DNA of 64,000 nt. Source: Chitinophaga rupis (GTDB lineage Bacteria; Bacteroidota; Bacteroidia; Chitinophagales; Chitinophagaceae). Under the pieces are notes generated by a model. That model did not search any database. It was not told the origin of the DNA and worked only from the letters and a program-made list of their open reading frames with translations. Below are positions 1 to 8,316 of this stretch, piece after piece. Position 1 is the first letter of the stretch. Each line of letters starts with the position of its first letter. Both the position numbers and the translations under genes were made by a program. Location of the stretch: assembly GCF_900109685.1 (NCBI RefSeq), contig NZ_FOBB01000001.1, positions 930,001 to 994,000 on the forward strand, in the 5' to 3' direction.

Positions 1-273
1 CCAGCCAATGTGCTTTTGCAGCTGTACAAAGCTATCGCCTTTAGCCAGGCGGCGATTAATGGCGAAGGGAACAGACATGCCTACAATAAACAGGAATGCC
101 GGGAACACCACATCTACAAAGGTCATTGCATCCGCATCAGCCGGCATATGTTTCATCCAGGGGGAGATGCCGCTTACGCCGGACAGCTCATTTACAAAGA
201 TCATCACCAGGATGGTAATGCCGCGGAGGGCATCAATAGAAAGAATGCGCTGCGTAGATAGTTGGTTGATCAT
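1..273 (-). CDS. DUF5009/HGSNAT-like acyltransferase membrane protein, N-terminal part
   Basis: The minus strand reads an open frame from ATG at 273 to the window edge (91 residues, C-terminus outside). It begins MINQLSTQRILSIDALRG, the usual opening of the heparan-alpha-glucosaminide N-acetyltransferase-like/DUF5009 integral membrane family in Bacteroidota. Two hydrophobic stretches follow (about residues 18-30 and 51-72, the second ending MSVPFAINRRL). Family members are multi-pass inner-membrane proteins thought to move acetyl groups onto sugars; the substrate here is unknown. It is divergent from the GH92 gene, which fits a role in handling glycan fragments (inference). Confidence 0.8.
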   Translation of the reverse strand, partial: MINQLSTQRILSIDALRGITILVMIFVNELSGVSGISPWMKHMPADADAMTFVDVVFPAFLFIVGMSVPFAINRRLAKGDSFVQLQKHIGW

Positions 274-400
274 GTAGGTATTGGATTGTTTTGAAAAGTA
301 ATACATAGCGCTGATAAAAGCAATTTTATAGATCCGTTCACATAAAAACTACTTGAAAAGTAAGTTACAGCGCGTATCTTGGCAGTTTAAAGCAGCTAAT

Positions 401-2698
401 ATGACTTTGAGGTTTAAGAATGCTTATCTGCTGGCCTTCTCAGGGCTGGTGATGGCAGGCGCGCAGGTGAAAGCGCAGGTAGAGCAACCCCGGAAAATAC
501 AGGGACAAAAATTACCGGAAAGCAAACCACTTTCTTATGTAGATCCCTATATTGGTTCCGGCGGACACGGGCACGTTTTTGTAGGCGCCAGCGTTCCTTT
601 TGGCGCAGTACAGGTAGGACCGAATAATATTGTAAAAGGGTGGGACTGGTGTTCCGGCTACCATTATTCCGACAGTGTAGTGATCGGGTTTTCACAAACA
701 CACCTGAGCGGCACCGGCATTGGCGACCTGGGTGATGTGCTGATTATGCCGTACACCGGCGATGTGAAGACCAATCATGGCTCACAGGAAAATCCCACTA
801 CCGGTTACGGCTCCCATTACTCCCATAGCCGTGAAACGGCAAGGCCGGGCTATTATGCCGTGCACCTGGATGATCATGATATACAGGTAGAGCTGACCGC
901 ATCTGAGCGCGTTGGCTTTCACAGGTACACTTTTCCTAAAGGCAAACCGGCTCACATTATTGTGGATCTGAAAGAAGGTATTGGCTGGGATGCACCCGTG
1001 GAAACATTCATCCGCCAAAAGGATGAATACACCCTGGAAGGTTACCGCTTTTCCAAAGGCTGGTCAGAAGATCAGCGCCTGTGGTTTGCCATTAAGAGTA
1101 ATGTACCGGTGAAAAATTTTGCTGTATATGATGGTGATGAAAAGAAAGAAGGTAAGGAGCTGAAAGCCAAATACACGAAAGGCGTTATATCCTTTGACAA
1201 TGCGCCTGCACAGGTAATGCTGAAAGTAGGCATCTCACCCGTGAGCAGTGAAAATGCGCTGGCTAACATTAACGCAGAAATCCCCGGATGGGATTTTGCT
1301 GCAGCCGTGAACAGCGCCAACAACAAGTGGAACAAGGAGCTGGCCAAGATCAATGTACAAAGTGCAGATGAAGCCAAAAAACGCGTATTCTACACGGCTA
1401 TGTACCATACTATGATAGGCCCGGCCCTGTTTAACGACCATGACGGCAGCTACCGCGGTACGGATAAAAAAGTATACACCAAACCTGGCTTTGATAATTA
1501 CACTACTTTTTCCCTGTGGGATACCTACCGCTCTGCGGCGCCGCTTAGCACCCTGCTGCACCCGGACCGTATGAGCAGCTTTATTAACTCCCTGCTGGCT
1601 ATTTACCAGCAACAGGGCAAGCTGCCTATATGGCCGCTGATGGGCAGTGAAACCAACTGTATGGTGGGTTACCATGCCGTGCCCCTGATTGCCGATGCTT
1701 ACCTGAAAGGGTTTAAAGGTTTTGATGCGGAGGCTGCGCTGGCGGCTATGAAAGTATCCTCTACCCGCGACGACCTGGGCGTAAACTATGTGAAAGAGCG
1801 CGGTTACATTCCTTCCGACAAAGAATATGAATCCGTATCCAAAGCCATGGAATATGCCATTGACGATTGGTGTATTGCAGCGATGGCTAAGAAAATGGGT
1901 AAAACGGATGATTATAATACCTACGCCAAACGTGCTGCTTACTATAAGAATTATTTTGACAGCACCATTAAATTTGTACGTCCGCGTATGAGCGATGGCA
2001 GCTTTAAAACGCCGTACGATCCTTTCCAGTCCAAACACGAAAAAGGCGACTTTACAGAAGGTAACGGCTGGCAGTATACCTGGCTAGTGCCGCAGGATGT
2101 GGAAGGCCTGATCAGCTTAATGGGTGGCGATGCGCCTTTTACCCAAAAGCTGGACAGCCTGTTTGAAGCTAAAGGCGATATGGGTAAAGAAGCTTCCAAC
2201 GATATCTCCGGCCTCATAGGCATGTATGCGCATGGTAATGAGCCCAGCCACCATGTTACCTATATGTACACTTATGCCGGTAACCAGTGGAAAACGGCAG
2301 AAAAAGTACGGCAGGTAATGCAGGAGTTCTATACCACTAAGCCGGATGGCCTGGCTGGTAACGAGGATGTAGGCGCTATGTCATCCTGGTATGTATTATC
2401 TTCTGTTGGGTTTTATCCTGTAAACCCTGCCAAGGGTATTTATGTTTTCGGCAGCCCGGTATTTGATAAGGCCAGCCTGCAGCTGCAGGGCGGCAAAACC
2501 TTTACCGTGCAAACGCTGAACAACAGCGCTGCTAACAAGTATATTCAAAGCATTACCCTGAACGGTAAGCCTTATACGAAAAGCTATATTAAACATGCTG
2601 ATATTGTGAAGGGCGGCACGCTGGTAATTAAGATGGGCGATAAGCCTAACTATGCGTTTGGGAAGTTAGCGGCTGACAGGCCAGACTCGAAGCTTTAA
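401..2698 (+). CDS. GH92 family glycosidase (alpha-mannosidase type), secreted
   Basis: The product has 765 residues from ATG 401. The frame opens further up at a TTG (353), but from 401 the protein starts with a clean signal peptide (MTLRFKNAYLLAFSGLVMAG..., cleavage probably after VKAQ). Mature sequence opens with YVDPYIGSGGHGHVFVGAS, the start of the GH92 N-terminal beta-sandwich. The (alpha/alpha)6 domain has the family signatures EGNGWQYTW and GNEDVGAMSSWYVLSS, then GFYPVNP. GH92 enzymes are calcium-dependent, inverting exo-alpha-mannosidases acting on N-glycan or yeast mannan linkages. The protein is probably periplasmic or surface exposed. Which linkage it cuts cannot be read from sequence. 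It is monocistronic, with a repeat element starting at the stop codon and a terminator at 2880. Confidence 0.95.
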   Translation: MTLRFKNAYLLAFSGLVMAGAQVKAQVEQPRKIQGQKLPESKPLSYVDPYIGSGGHGHVFVGASVPFGAVQVGPNNIVKGWDWCSGYHYSDSVVIGFSQTHLSGTGIGDLGDVLIMPYTGDVKTNHGSQENPTTGYGSHYSHSRETARPGYYAVHLDDHDIQVELTASERVGFHRYTFPKGKPAHIIVDLKEGIGWDAPVETFIRQKDEYTLEGYRFSKGWSEDQRLWFAIKSNVPVKNFAVYDGDEKKEGKELKAKYTKGVISFDNAPAQVMLKVGISPVSSENALANINAEIPGWDFAAAVNSANNKWNKELAKINVQSADEAKKRVFYTAMYHTMIGPALFNDHDGSYRGTDKKVYTKPGFDNYTTFSLWDTYRSAAPLSTLLHPDRMSSFINSLLAIYQQQGKLPIWPLMGSETNCMVGYHAVPLIADAYLKGFKGFDAEAALAAMKVSSTRDDLGVNYVKERGYIPSDKEYESVSKAMEYAIDDWCIAAMAKKMGKTDDYNTYAKRAAYYKNYFDSTIKFVRPRMSDGSFKTPYDPFQSKHEKGDFTEGNGWQYTWLVPQDVEGLISLMGGDAPFTQKLDSLFEAKGDMGKEASNDISGLIGMYAHGNEPSHHVTYMYTYAGNQWKTAEKVRQVMQEFYTTKPDGLAGNEDVGAMSSWYVLSSVGFYPVNPAKGIYVFGSPVFDKASLQLQGGKTFTVQTLNNSAANKYIQSITLNGKPYTKSYIKHADIVKGGTLVIKMGDKPNYAFGKLAADRPDSKL

Positions 2699-2779
2699 TT
2701 ACGAATTAGTCAATTAAGACCCCGCCCAGCGGTGCATGAGCACTATTGAAAATAGGTATGAATGCGAATAATTACGAAT
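2697..2779 (+). repeat. Dispersed intergenic repeat, family A copy 1
   Basis: This stretch overlaps the stop codon of the GH92 gene. It starts with AATTACG heptamers, contains a CCGC/GCGG inverted repeat, then GCATGAGCA, ATTGAAAATA and ATGCGAATAATTACGAAT. A near-identical copy lies at 52361-52445 in the same orientation, also just after a stop codon. It does not code for protein. Confidence 0.8.
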
Positions 2780-2879
2780 GGAATGCAGCGGAGAAGGGAG
2801 AGGATAATACGAATTGACAATATGAATTAGAGTGCAGCGAATGATAGCGTGATGTTGAATAAAATATAAGAAACTAAAA

Positions 2880-2908
2880 AGTCCTGCACATGATGCAGGA
2901 CTTTTTTT
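2880..2908. terminator. Bidirectional rho-independent terminator
   Basis: The arms AGTCCTGCA (2880-2888) and TGCAGGACT (2894-2902) form a perfect 9-bp stem with a 5-nt loop. It is preceded by an A-run and followed by seven T residues, so it can serve both the GH92 gene on the plus strand and the converging gene ending at 3000. Confidence 0.85.
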
Positions 2909-2976
2909 ATGTGTTGATATGATGTAGCGTGGTTTGTGCACAAATAATGAGCGAAATGCTTAATTACGCAGTGCTC

Positions 2977-3004
2977 AATTCGTAATTGACAATTCGTAAT
3001 TACA
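2977..3004 (-). repeat. Heptamer array, family A (inverted relative to copy at 2697)
   Basis: Four 7-bp units run without gaps: AATTCGT, AATTGAC, AATTCGT, AATTACA. The array runs into the stop codon of the minus-strand gene ending at 3000. Its sequence is the reverse complement of the AATTACG units at 2697. Confidence 0.75.
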
Positions 3005-4079
3005 CCGCTATCGCGGCCAGCACTTCCGGTGTTAGCTCGCCGAACAGCGATACGCCTGCGGCGCCGTTCTTCACGGCCAATGCTACGCCGCGTTTCAGGT
3101 CGTCCATATTGCCCTTAAAATCCGGGAGGAAAAGGCCGGCGTATAAAGGGAAGCGGCCATTGAGGGCGCGTACGCCTTCAGCTACGGCATCACCGATCCA
3201 GCTTACATCTTCCTGGTAAAAGCCATGATAGATCATGGGGTTCACCGCATCCAGGTGCCAGTTGGTCCAGTCCTGGCGCACAATGCGCTTGGCTATTTCC
3301 GGCGTGGGAAATACAGCGGCAGTAATGGGTTTCTTATGCTGCTGCGCTACTTTGGCCAGGTTGTTTACGATGTTGGTGATACGGTCATAACGGAACTTAC
3401 GCCAGGAAGGGCTCTGGTCCGGGTGTTCCATTTCCAGCGGGTCCTTTCCTTTTTCTGCTTTATAGGCATTACGGCAGGTTTCGCAATAACAGAAATCGTA
3501 TTCCGGTAATTCTTTGGATTGGTCAATGCCGTATTTGCTCCACAGGTTCACGGGCAGTATCACATCACAATAACGTACATAATCCAGGTGAATGCCATCT
3601 ATATAATCTTTGGAAAGCGCGCTTTCCACCTGCTGTTTCAGGTAGGTTAGCGTTTCGGGTTTGCTGGGGCATAACCAGCGGTAGTAACCCACGTAGGGCG
3701 GGTTAGTTGCGCAGGACTCGCCTTTACGGTTTTGAGAGTACCATTCCGGGTGAGCGGCCAGCAGCTCTTTTTCTCCACGGTTCATTGTCCAGATCCAGCG
3801 GTGGGCTTTAATGCCGTTCTTTTTAGCGATGCGGAAATGTTTTTCGCTATCGTCTTCAAAGTAAATATCGCTGATGCCTGCTTTTTTATAATCGGCATAA
3901 CGTTTTTGTATGTCCGCTTCCGCATCTTCCTTGTTAGGGTTGATCCATACGCGGTGCGCTATTTTTGGGGCCGCTGCCTCCTTTGCCGCTGCAGTGGCCT
4001 CTTTAGCCAGGGCAGGTACACCGGGTAGCAATGCTACGCTTCCTACGCCCAGTGATTTTATAAAATTACGCTTATCCAT
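3000..4079 (-). CDS. Family 10-like glycosyl hydrolase (GHL10/DUF187-like), exported
   Basis: The protein has 359 residues. It starts MDKRNFIKSLGVGSVALLPG, an export signal with a lysine-arginine pair that resembles, but does not fully match, a Tat signal. The mature part opens with KIAHRVWINPNK and contains DGIHLDYVRY (about residue 165), the core strand motif of the GHL10/DUF187 glycosidase-like TIM barrels. A Cys-rich insert (CYCETC) follows. The exact substrate is unknown for most of this group. The gene lies 9 nt downstream of the CBM9-like gene (4089-4925) and is surely co-transcribed with it, so the two may act on the same polysaccharide. Confidence 0.8.
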   Translation of the reverse strand: MDKRNFIKSLGVGSVALLPGVPALAKEATAAAKEAAAPKIAHRVWINPNKEDAEADIQKRYADYKKAGISDIYFEDDSEKHFRIAKKNGIKAHRWIWTMNRGEKELLAAHPEWYSQNRKGESCATNPPYVGYYRWLCPSKPETLTYLKQQVESALSKDYIDGIHLDYVRYCDVILPVNLWSKYGIDQSKELPEYDFCYCETCRNAYKAEKGKDPLEMEHPDQSPSWRKFRYDRITNIVNNLAKVAQQHKKPITAAVFPTPEIAKRIVRQDWTNWHLDAVNPMIYHGFYQEDVSWIGDAVAEGVRALNGRFPLYAGLFLPDFKGNMDDLKRGVALAVKNGAAGVSLFGELTPEVLAAIAV

Positions 4080-4088
4080 TGTTGTAAT

Positions 4089-4925
4089 TTAAGGCTTTTG
4101 AACGGCTTGGGTAGAGAATTGTAAGTAGCCCCATTTCTGCGGTACATGCATGTTGATAACACCCTGCGGCGACCATACCCAGTTATGTTCCGGTAAGGGT
4201 TTACCGGTGGCGGGGTTGGTTTTCTTTACGTACTGTCCGGCTTTAACTTCCGTATCCCATTCCACGCGGGAAAAGTTAATACGCCAAACGGTACGGTCTT
4301 TCGGTACATCCGGTACACCCAGCAGGCGCAGGGCTTTGAAAGGAATAGCCATTTCCACGGTCCAGGATTTATCTTTATCCGCAGGATTGTTTAAGGTGCC
4401 ATTTATGCCGATGGCAGTCTTCATGCCTTTCGTATCCCAGGTAATCAGGGCGTGGCCACCTTCGTTGTAGGGGCGCGGCATAAACAGGTCAAAAATGGTA
4501 TTACGGGCATTCACCTCTATTTCAAAATATTCCTTTCCATCCCCATCCGGATCAATAAATAATTCAAAGTCGTTGTCGTGGAAGATGATGGTGTCATGCA
4601 GCAGCAGCTTACCCCAGATATGTGGTTCTTCCAGTTCGGCGGCTACATACAGGTACTGATCATCCCACAGCATTTTAAGGCGGGTGCGTAAAGGCGGCTG
4701 CGGGCGTTTATCGCCTTCAATATCGGTAAAATCCTGGCTCCAGGCGGCCTGCTGCCATACGGCTTCATTCAGTTTACCATCAATAGTGGGTTTGGCGCTG
4801 GTATGAAAGCTGGTATAATGCAAGGGCTCTACGTTCTGCGCTTGGGCGGAAGCAGCTGAAAAAAGTAATATTCCCCCGGCTAAAATATTACGGATGCTGC
4901 GCTGAGAAAAAGTAAAATAATGCAT
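4089..4925 (-). CDS. Carbohydrate-binding family 9-like secreted protein
   Basis: The product has 278 residues with a signal peptide of about 29 residues ending AAQAQ. The rest is one CBM9-like/DOMON-type beta-sandwich: KPTIDGKLNEAVWQQA at the start, then LYVAAELEEPHIWG, FHDNDFELFIDPDGDGKEYFEIEVNA and WTVEMAIPFKAL. These are the standard blocks of the family 9-like carbohydrate-binding proteins, including the acidic DNDFE and DPDGDGK loops. No catalytic domain is attached. It is the first gene of a two-gene operon with the GH10-like protein, and probably helps that enzyme to hold its substrate at the cell surface or in the periplasm (inference). Confidence 0.87.
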   Translation of the reverse strand: MHYFTFSQRSIRNILAGGILLFSAASAQAQNVEPLHYTSFHTSAKPTIDGKLNEAVWQQAAWSQDFTDIEGDKRPQPPLRTRLKMLWDDQYLYVAAELEEPHIWGKLLLHDTIIFHDNDFELFIDPDGDGKEYFEIEVNARNTIFDLFMPRPYNEGGHALITWDTKGMKTAIGINGTLNNPADKDKSWTVEMAIPFKALRLLGVPDVPKDRTVWRINFSRVEWDTEVKAGQYVKKTNPATGKPLPEHNWVWSPQGVINMHVPQKWGYLQFSTQAVQKP

Positions 4926-5641
4926 GTCGTAAATATAGGGAATATGCAGTAGTTTTTTTTATTATTTGTTCGGCAAAGGAAAGGGATGAAAGGCTGACAA
5001 CTATGCCGTTACACGGTTTGCGCCAGCTGTGCTGCGTATGCGGGAATAAAAAAACAAGTCCCCCCCAATTTCTAAGCTTCCTGCAATTCCTGTGAAAGGA
5101 ATTGGAGTATGTCGTAGTCAACCGATTTGTCCCCGGAAGAAACATATCTGTATCTATTCATAAAACGGGGGTTAGGTGTTACAGGCGCCATCAACCGGTA
5201 ACAGCCTATAATGTATGGATACCGGGAGGAAACCGGCGCTGTTCAGAGGCAGCGCCGGGCTTCCGGTATTAAAACAATCAATATTAAAAACTGTCCTGTC
5301 CTGATGTCGCTGCCCTTTTAAGGCTGTTTGGTGTGCTGCTGATCCCGCGCCTGCTGCGGGTTCCCTGCAAAACATTGCGCGGAAACCGCAGCTGCAATAA
5401 TTGCCGGGCAACCATTGAAAACGCGTATGCCAGTTAAAATGTCTTATAGTGTGCTCTGCAGCCGGGCGCCGTCCGTTTATGTAATTCCCGTTTGATATCT
5501 GGATCTATTCTCCTACATTGCTCCAACATTCATACGGAAGGCAAACCGGATCTGAGAGAGCATGTTTAAAGCAGGGTTTCCGTTCTACAATTCACTGTTA
5601 CAAAGCAAGCATATCCAGCTTACCTATGCAATAACTCATTA
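4926..5641. other. Long gene-free region with a strong hairpin
   Basis: No convincing coding frame was found in about 700 bases. The one clear structure is a GC-rich inverted repeat: CCGGCGCTG (5233-5241) and CAGCGCCGG (5250-5258) around an 8-nt loop, with further imperfect pairing outside (GGAA/TTCC). No T-run follows on either strand, so it is not an ordinary terminator. Confidence 0.5.
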
Positions 5642-5662
5642 TTTAAATAGTAACTACTTAAA
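5642..5662. promoter_or_regulatory. Putative HxlR operator dyad
   Basis: The arms TTTAAATAGT (5642-5651) and ACTACTTAAA (5653-5662) are inverted repeats with 9 of 10 positions paired around a single central base. The dyad ends 11 bases before the start codon of the HxlR gene. HxlR-family regulators often repress their own gene through TAGT/ACTA-type dyads, so autoregulation is likely (inference). Confidence 0.55.
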
Positions 5663-5673
5663 TAAATATTTTT

Positions 5674-6030
5674 ATGGCTGAAAGGAAGGTCAATTCAACT
5701 AACTACCAGAATCAAGCTTTCCTGGAAAGTAAGTGCACGTTAAATGAGCTGCTGGTATTATTAAGCCGGCGCTGGTTTACAGAGATCCTTTTCTGTATAG
5801 AGGAAGGCAACAGCCGTTTTTCCGGTATTAAGGAAGAGCTGTCGCCTATTACGGATCATATACTGGCAGACCGTTTAAAGCTGCTGGAAAAAAACACGCT
5901 CATCAACCGGCAGCACTTTCCGGAAGTACCGCCTAAAGTGGTGTACACACTTACCAAGAAGGGAGAGGAACTATGCGCATTGCTGGAAAAGCTGTGTGAT
6001 TTTTCGGGGACTATTCCGAATATTTGCTAG
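5674..6030 (+). CDS. HxlR family winged-helix transcriptional regulator
   Basis: This 118-residue protein fills one HxlR domain: CTLNELLVLLSRRWFTEILF near the N-terminus, SPITDHILADRLKLLEKNTLI as the recognition region, and VVYTLTKKGEEL as the wing. Cys21 sits at the position used for redox or electrophile sensing in several family members, such as YodB. No oxidoreductase lies beside it, so its target is not obvious; an almost symmetrical dyad just upstream suggests it controls itself. A GC-only hairpin (6031-6047) and heptamer repeats follow the stop codon directly. Confidence 0.9.
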   Translation: MAERKVNSTNYQNQAFLESKCTLNELLVLLSRRWFTEILFCIEEGNSRFSGIKEELSPITDHILADRLKLLEKNTLINRQHFPEVPPKVVYTLTKKGEELCALLEKLCDFSGTIPNIC

Positions 6031-6139
6031 TGCGCGCTTCGCGCGCAGTCCATGGTCGATGGTCGATAGTCCATAGCATAGTTCGTATAGCGGGTTAGCG
6101 TGTATGTATTGGATCCATGGACTATAGTCCATAGTCCAC
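6031..6139 (+). repeat. Hairpin plus family B heptamer arrays
   Basis: Right after the HxlR stop comes a 7-bp hairpin, TGCGCGC (6031-6037) and GCGCGCA (6041-6047). It is followed by four 7-bp units TCCATGG, TCGATGG, TCGATAG, TCCATAG (6049-6076). A second array, GGACTAT, AGTCCAT, AGTCCAC, lies at 6119-6139. None of this codes for protein. Confidence 0.75.
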
Positions 6140-6209
6140 TACAGATTCCATATTGCAGATTTTAGATAACCTGCAATAATTGTTATATAAATATGTGCTC
6201 ATGAATAAC

Positions 6210-6242
6210 GGGCCACAAACTATAGATTATAGCTTGTGGCCC
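6210..6242. other. Near-perfect 15-bp hairpin
   Basis: The arms GGGCCACAAACTATA (6210-6224) and TATAGCTTGTGGCCC (6228-6242) pair at 14 of 15 positions around a 3-nt loop. There is no T-run. It lies midway between two inverted heptamer arrays. Confidence 0.65.
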
Positions 6243-6340
6243 ATCGCTTATAAATCATTCTTCACAAACAACCGCCCCTATCATCCACGGACTGTGGCTA
6301 GCTACACATTTTCCACGCTCACCCTCCATACGAAGCAGGC

Positions 6341-6368
6341 CATGGACTATGGACCATGGACCATCGAC
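6341..6368 (-). repeat. Family B heptamer array (inverted partner of 6049-6076)
   Basis: Four units run in phase: CATGGAC, TATGGAC, CATGGAC, CATCGAC. Read on the other strand they match the array at 6049-6076 at about 24 of 28 positions, so the two could pair in a folded transcript. The array lies 20 bases beyond the stop codon of the gamma-glutamyltransferase gene. Confidence 0.75.
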
Positions 6369-6388
6369 TGCGAAGCAAAGCGCAGCGC

Positions 6389-8239
6389 CTACCACCCGAT
6401 CCCATAATCTTCGCCGTGGTTGCTGGAGCCGCCCCAGAAGCTGCCGTGCTGCCAGTCAAAATAAATGGCATTAATGGGGCCGGAGGTACGTTCCTGGTAA
6501 TCTATCTTGTATCCTAATTGTTTTAACTCTTTCCGTGTCCAGAAGGGTGTGTTCTGCTGCAGGGTTAAGCCGCCGGGTTTGCGCTCATGCGCGCCAAAAG
6601 AGGAGTACATCTGGTAGCTGTTAAAGTTGGCGGCTTCCACGGCTTCCTGCACATTCATGCCAAACTCCACTACGTTCAGGAAGAACTGCAGCAGGTTCTG
6701 ATCCTGGCTGTCGCCTCCCTGCACGGCAAAAGACAGGTACGGTTTACCATCTTTTAATGCCAGTGTAGGCGTAAGCGTTACTTTCGGATGTTTACCGGGC
6801 TCCATTACATTAAACGGGCTTTCCTTTTCATCCAGCACAAAACTTTGCATACGCTGGCTCATACCCACCCCGGTGTGGCCAGCAATAGTGGCCGGTAACC
6901 AGCCGCCGCTGGGTGTTACGGATACCACCCAGCCTTCTGCATCGGCAGCTTCTACGGAGGTAGTGCCGCTCAGGAATGTTTGCAGGAAAGGATCATCCAG
7001 GCCATGAATAGGCTCATCCGGTTTATACACCGCAGTATGGCCCCAGGTCTTTAACAGGTTAAAATAAGGGTTCTGTTTACCGCCGCCTTCAAAGGGGTAA
7101 GGATCGCCGGGGCCTATCATGGTATCATTCTGCTCCTGGTTAATGGTGCGGGCACGCTCCTTTGCATATGCTTTGGAGAGCAGGCCTTTCATAGGCTCTT
7201 CCGGCGGGAAGTACGGATCGCCGTAATAAAAATCCCGGTCGGCAAAGGCCATGCTCATAGCCTGGTACACGGTATGTATATAGCGGGTGGAGTTGTAGCC
7301 CATGCCTTTCAGGTCAAAATTTTCCAGGATGTTCAGCGCCTGCAATAAGGCCGGGCCTTGTGTCCATTGGGAAAGCTTGTACACCTCAATGCCTTTGTAG
7401 GTGACCATCATAGGCTCTTCTATATGCACTTTCCAGTTGGCCAGATCAGGCAGGGTAATAAGGCCGCCCTGCTCCTGGCAGCCGCGTACAAATTCCTGTG
7501 CAATATCGCCTTTATAAAACCGGTCGTAGGCTGCATACAGCGCCTCTTTGCGGGACTTGCCCTTTTTCAGCGCGGCCTGTTCTGCATCTACCAGTTTCTG
7601 TAAGGTAGCCAACAGGTCCTGCTGGCGAAAAATTTCACCGGCATCCGGCGCCACGCGCGCACGGTCCGGATGTGTGAAGAACACCTGTTTGGAATACGGC
7701 CATTGCGTGATCCACTTTTTGTATTCCTGGATGCTGTTGGCGGTTTGGCCTTCTATGGGGTAACCCTTGGCCAGCTCCATGGCAGGGGCCAGCACTTCTT
7801 TCAAACTTTTGGTGCCATACTCCGCCAGCATGGTAATAATGCCGCCAGGGGTGCCGGGGGTTACGGCCGATAGCGGTCCGTACTCCGGCGGGTATTGCAT
7901 GTTCTTTTGCTTATAAAAAGCAGGAGTAGCACCGGTGGGTGCTACTCCTAATGCATTAATGCCAATTACTTTCTTTGTTTTCGGGTTGTAGATGAGGGCC
8001 TGTGTTTCGCCACCCCAGCTCAATACATCCCACATGGTAGAGGTAGCGGCTATCATGGCGCAGGCAGCATCTACCGCATTACCGCCCTGCTGAAATATCA
8101 TGGAGCCGGCCGTTGCTGCCAGCGGCTTGCCGGTAATGGCCATCCAGTGCTGACCATGTAAAACAGGTTTTTGTGTGGCCTGGCAAAATACCAGCAGGGG
8201 CAGGTATAACAATAACAGGGTGAGTGGATATTTCCTCAT
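6389..8239 (-). CDS. Gamma-glutamyltransferase family protein, exported
   Basis: The start is taken at ATG 8239 (616 residues), since it gives a proper signal peptide (MRKYPLTLLLLYLPLLVFCQA); a TTG 27 bases upstream adds nothing useful. The fold is that of the Ntn-hydrolase gamma-glutamyltransferases, made as one chain that cuts itself. Visible blocks are AATAGSMIFQQGGNAVDAA near the N-terminus and GTTSVEAADAEGWVVSV, where the first Thr of TTS (about residue 426) is the expected processing site and nucleophile. These enzymes hydrolyse or transfer gamma-glutamyl groups of glutathione and peptides, here probably in the periplasm. The absence of a classical PLSSMVP-like motif means substrate could differ from glutathione. 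Monocistronic. Confidence 0.88.
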   Translation of the reverse strand: MRKYPLTLLLLYLPLLVFCQATQKPVLHGQHWMAITGKPLAATAGSMIFQQGGNAVDAACAMIAATSTMWDVLSWGGETQALIYNPKTKKVIGINALGVAPTGATPAFYKQKNMQYPPEYGPLSAVTPGTPGGIITMLAEYGTKSLKEVLAPAMELAKGYPIEGQTANSIQEYKKWITQWPYSKQVFFTHPDRARVAPDAGEIFRQQDLLATLQKLVDAEQAALKKGKSRKEALYAAYDRFYKGDIAQEFVRGCQEQGGLITLPDLANWKVHIEEPMMVTYKGIEVYKLSQWTQGPALLQALNILENFDLKGMGYNSTRYIHTVYQAMSMAFADRDFYYGDPYFPPEEPMKGLLSKAYAKERARTINQEQNDTMIGPGDPYPFEGGGKQNPYFNLLKTWGHTAVYKPDEPIHGLDDPFLQTFLSGTTSVEAADAEGWVVSVTPSGGWLPATIAGHTGVGMSQRMQSFVLDEKESPFNVMEPGKHPKVTLTPTLALKDGKPYLSFAVQGGDSQDQNLLQFFLNVVEFGMNVQEAVEAANFNSYQMYSSFGAHERKPGGLTLQQNTPFWTRKELKQLGYKIDYQERTSGPINAIYFDWQHGSFWGGSSNHGEDYGIGW

Positions 8240-8316
8240 AGCAATAGATATTGGTTGCAATACCAATAAAATTACTGCTTTGTTAATTGTTAAACCTGCA
8301 AAATAGATGAACGGTC

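Noticed and set aside
1235..2038. Long minus-strand open frame within the GH92 gene
   Set aside because: It lies antisense to a well-conserved enzyme and its translation has no protein-like pattern; a shadow frame caused by codon bias. The same holds for long frames opposite the SusC, MFS and S9 genes.
5172..5411. 79-codon minus-strand frame in the gene-free region
   Set aside because: Composition is not protein-like, it spans the strong hairpin, and there is no plausible start context.
6049..6368. Possible CRISPR-like repeats
   Set aside because: The units are 7 bp, imperfect and contiguous, with no spacers and no cas genes in the window.
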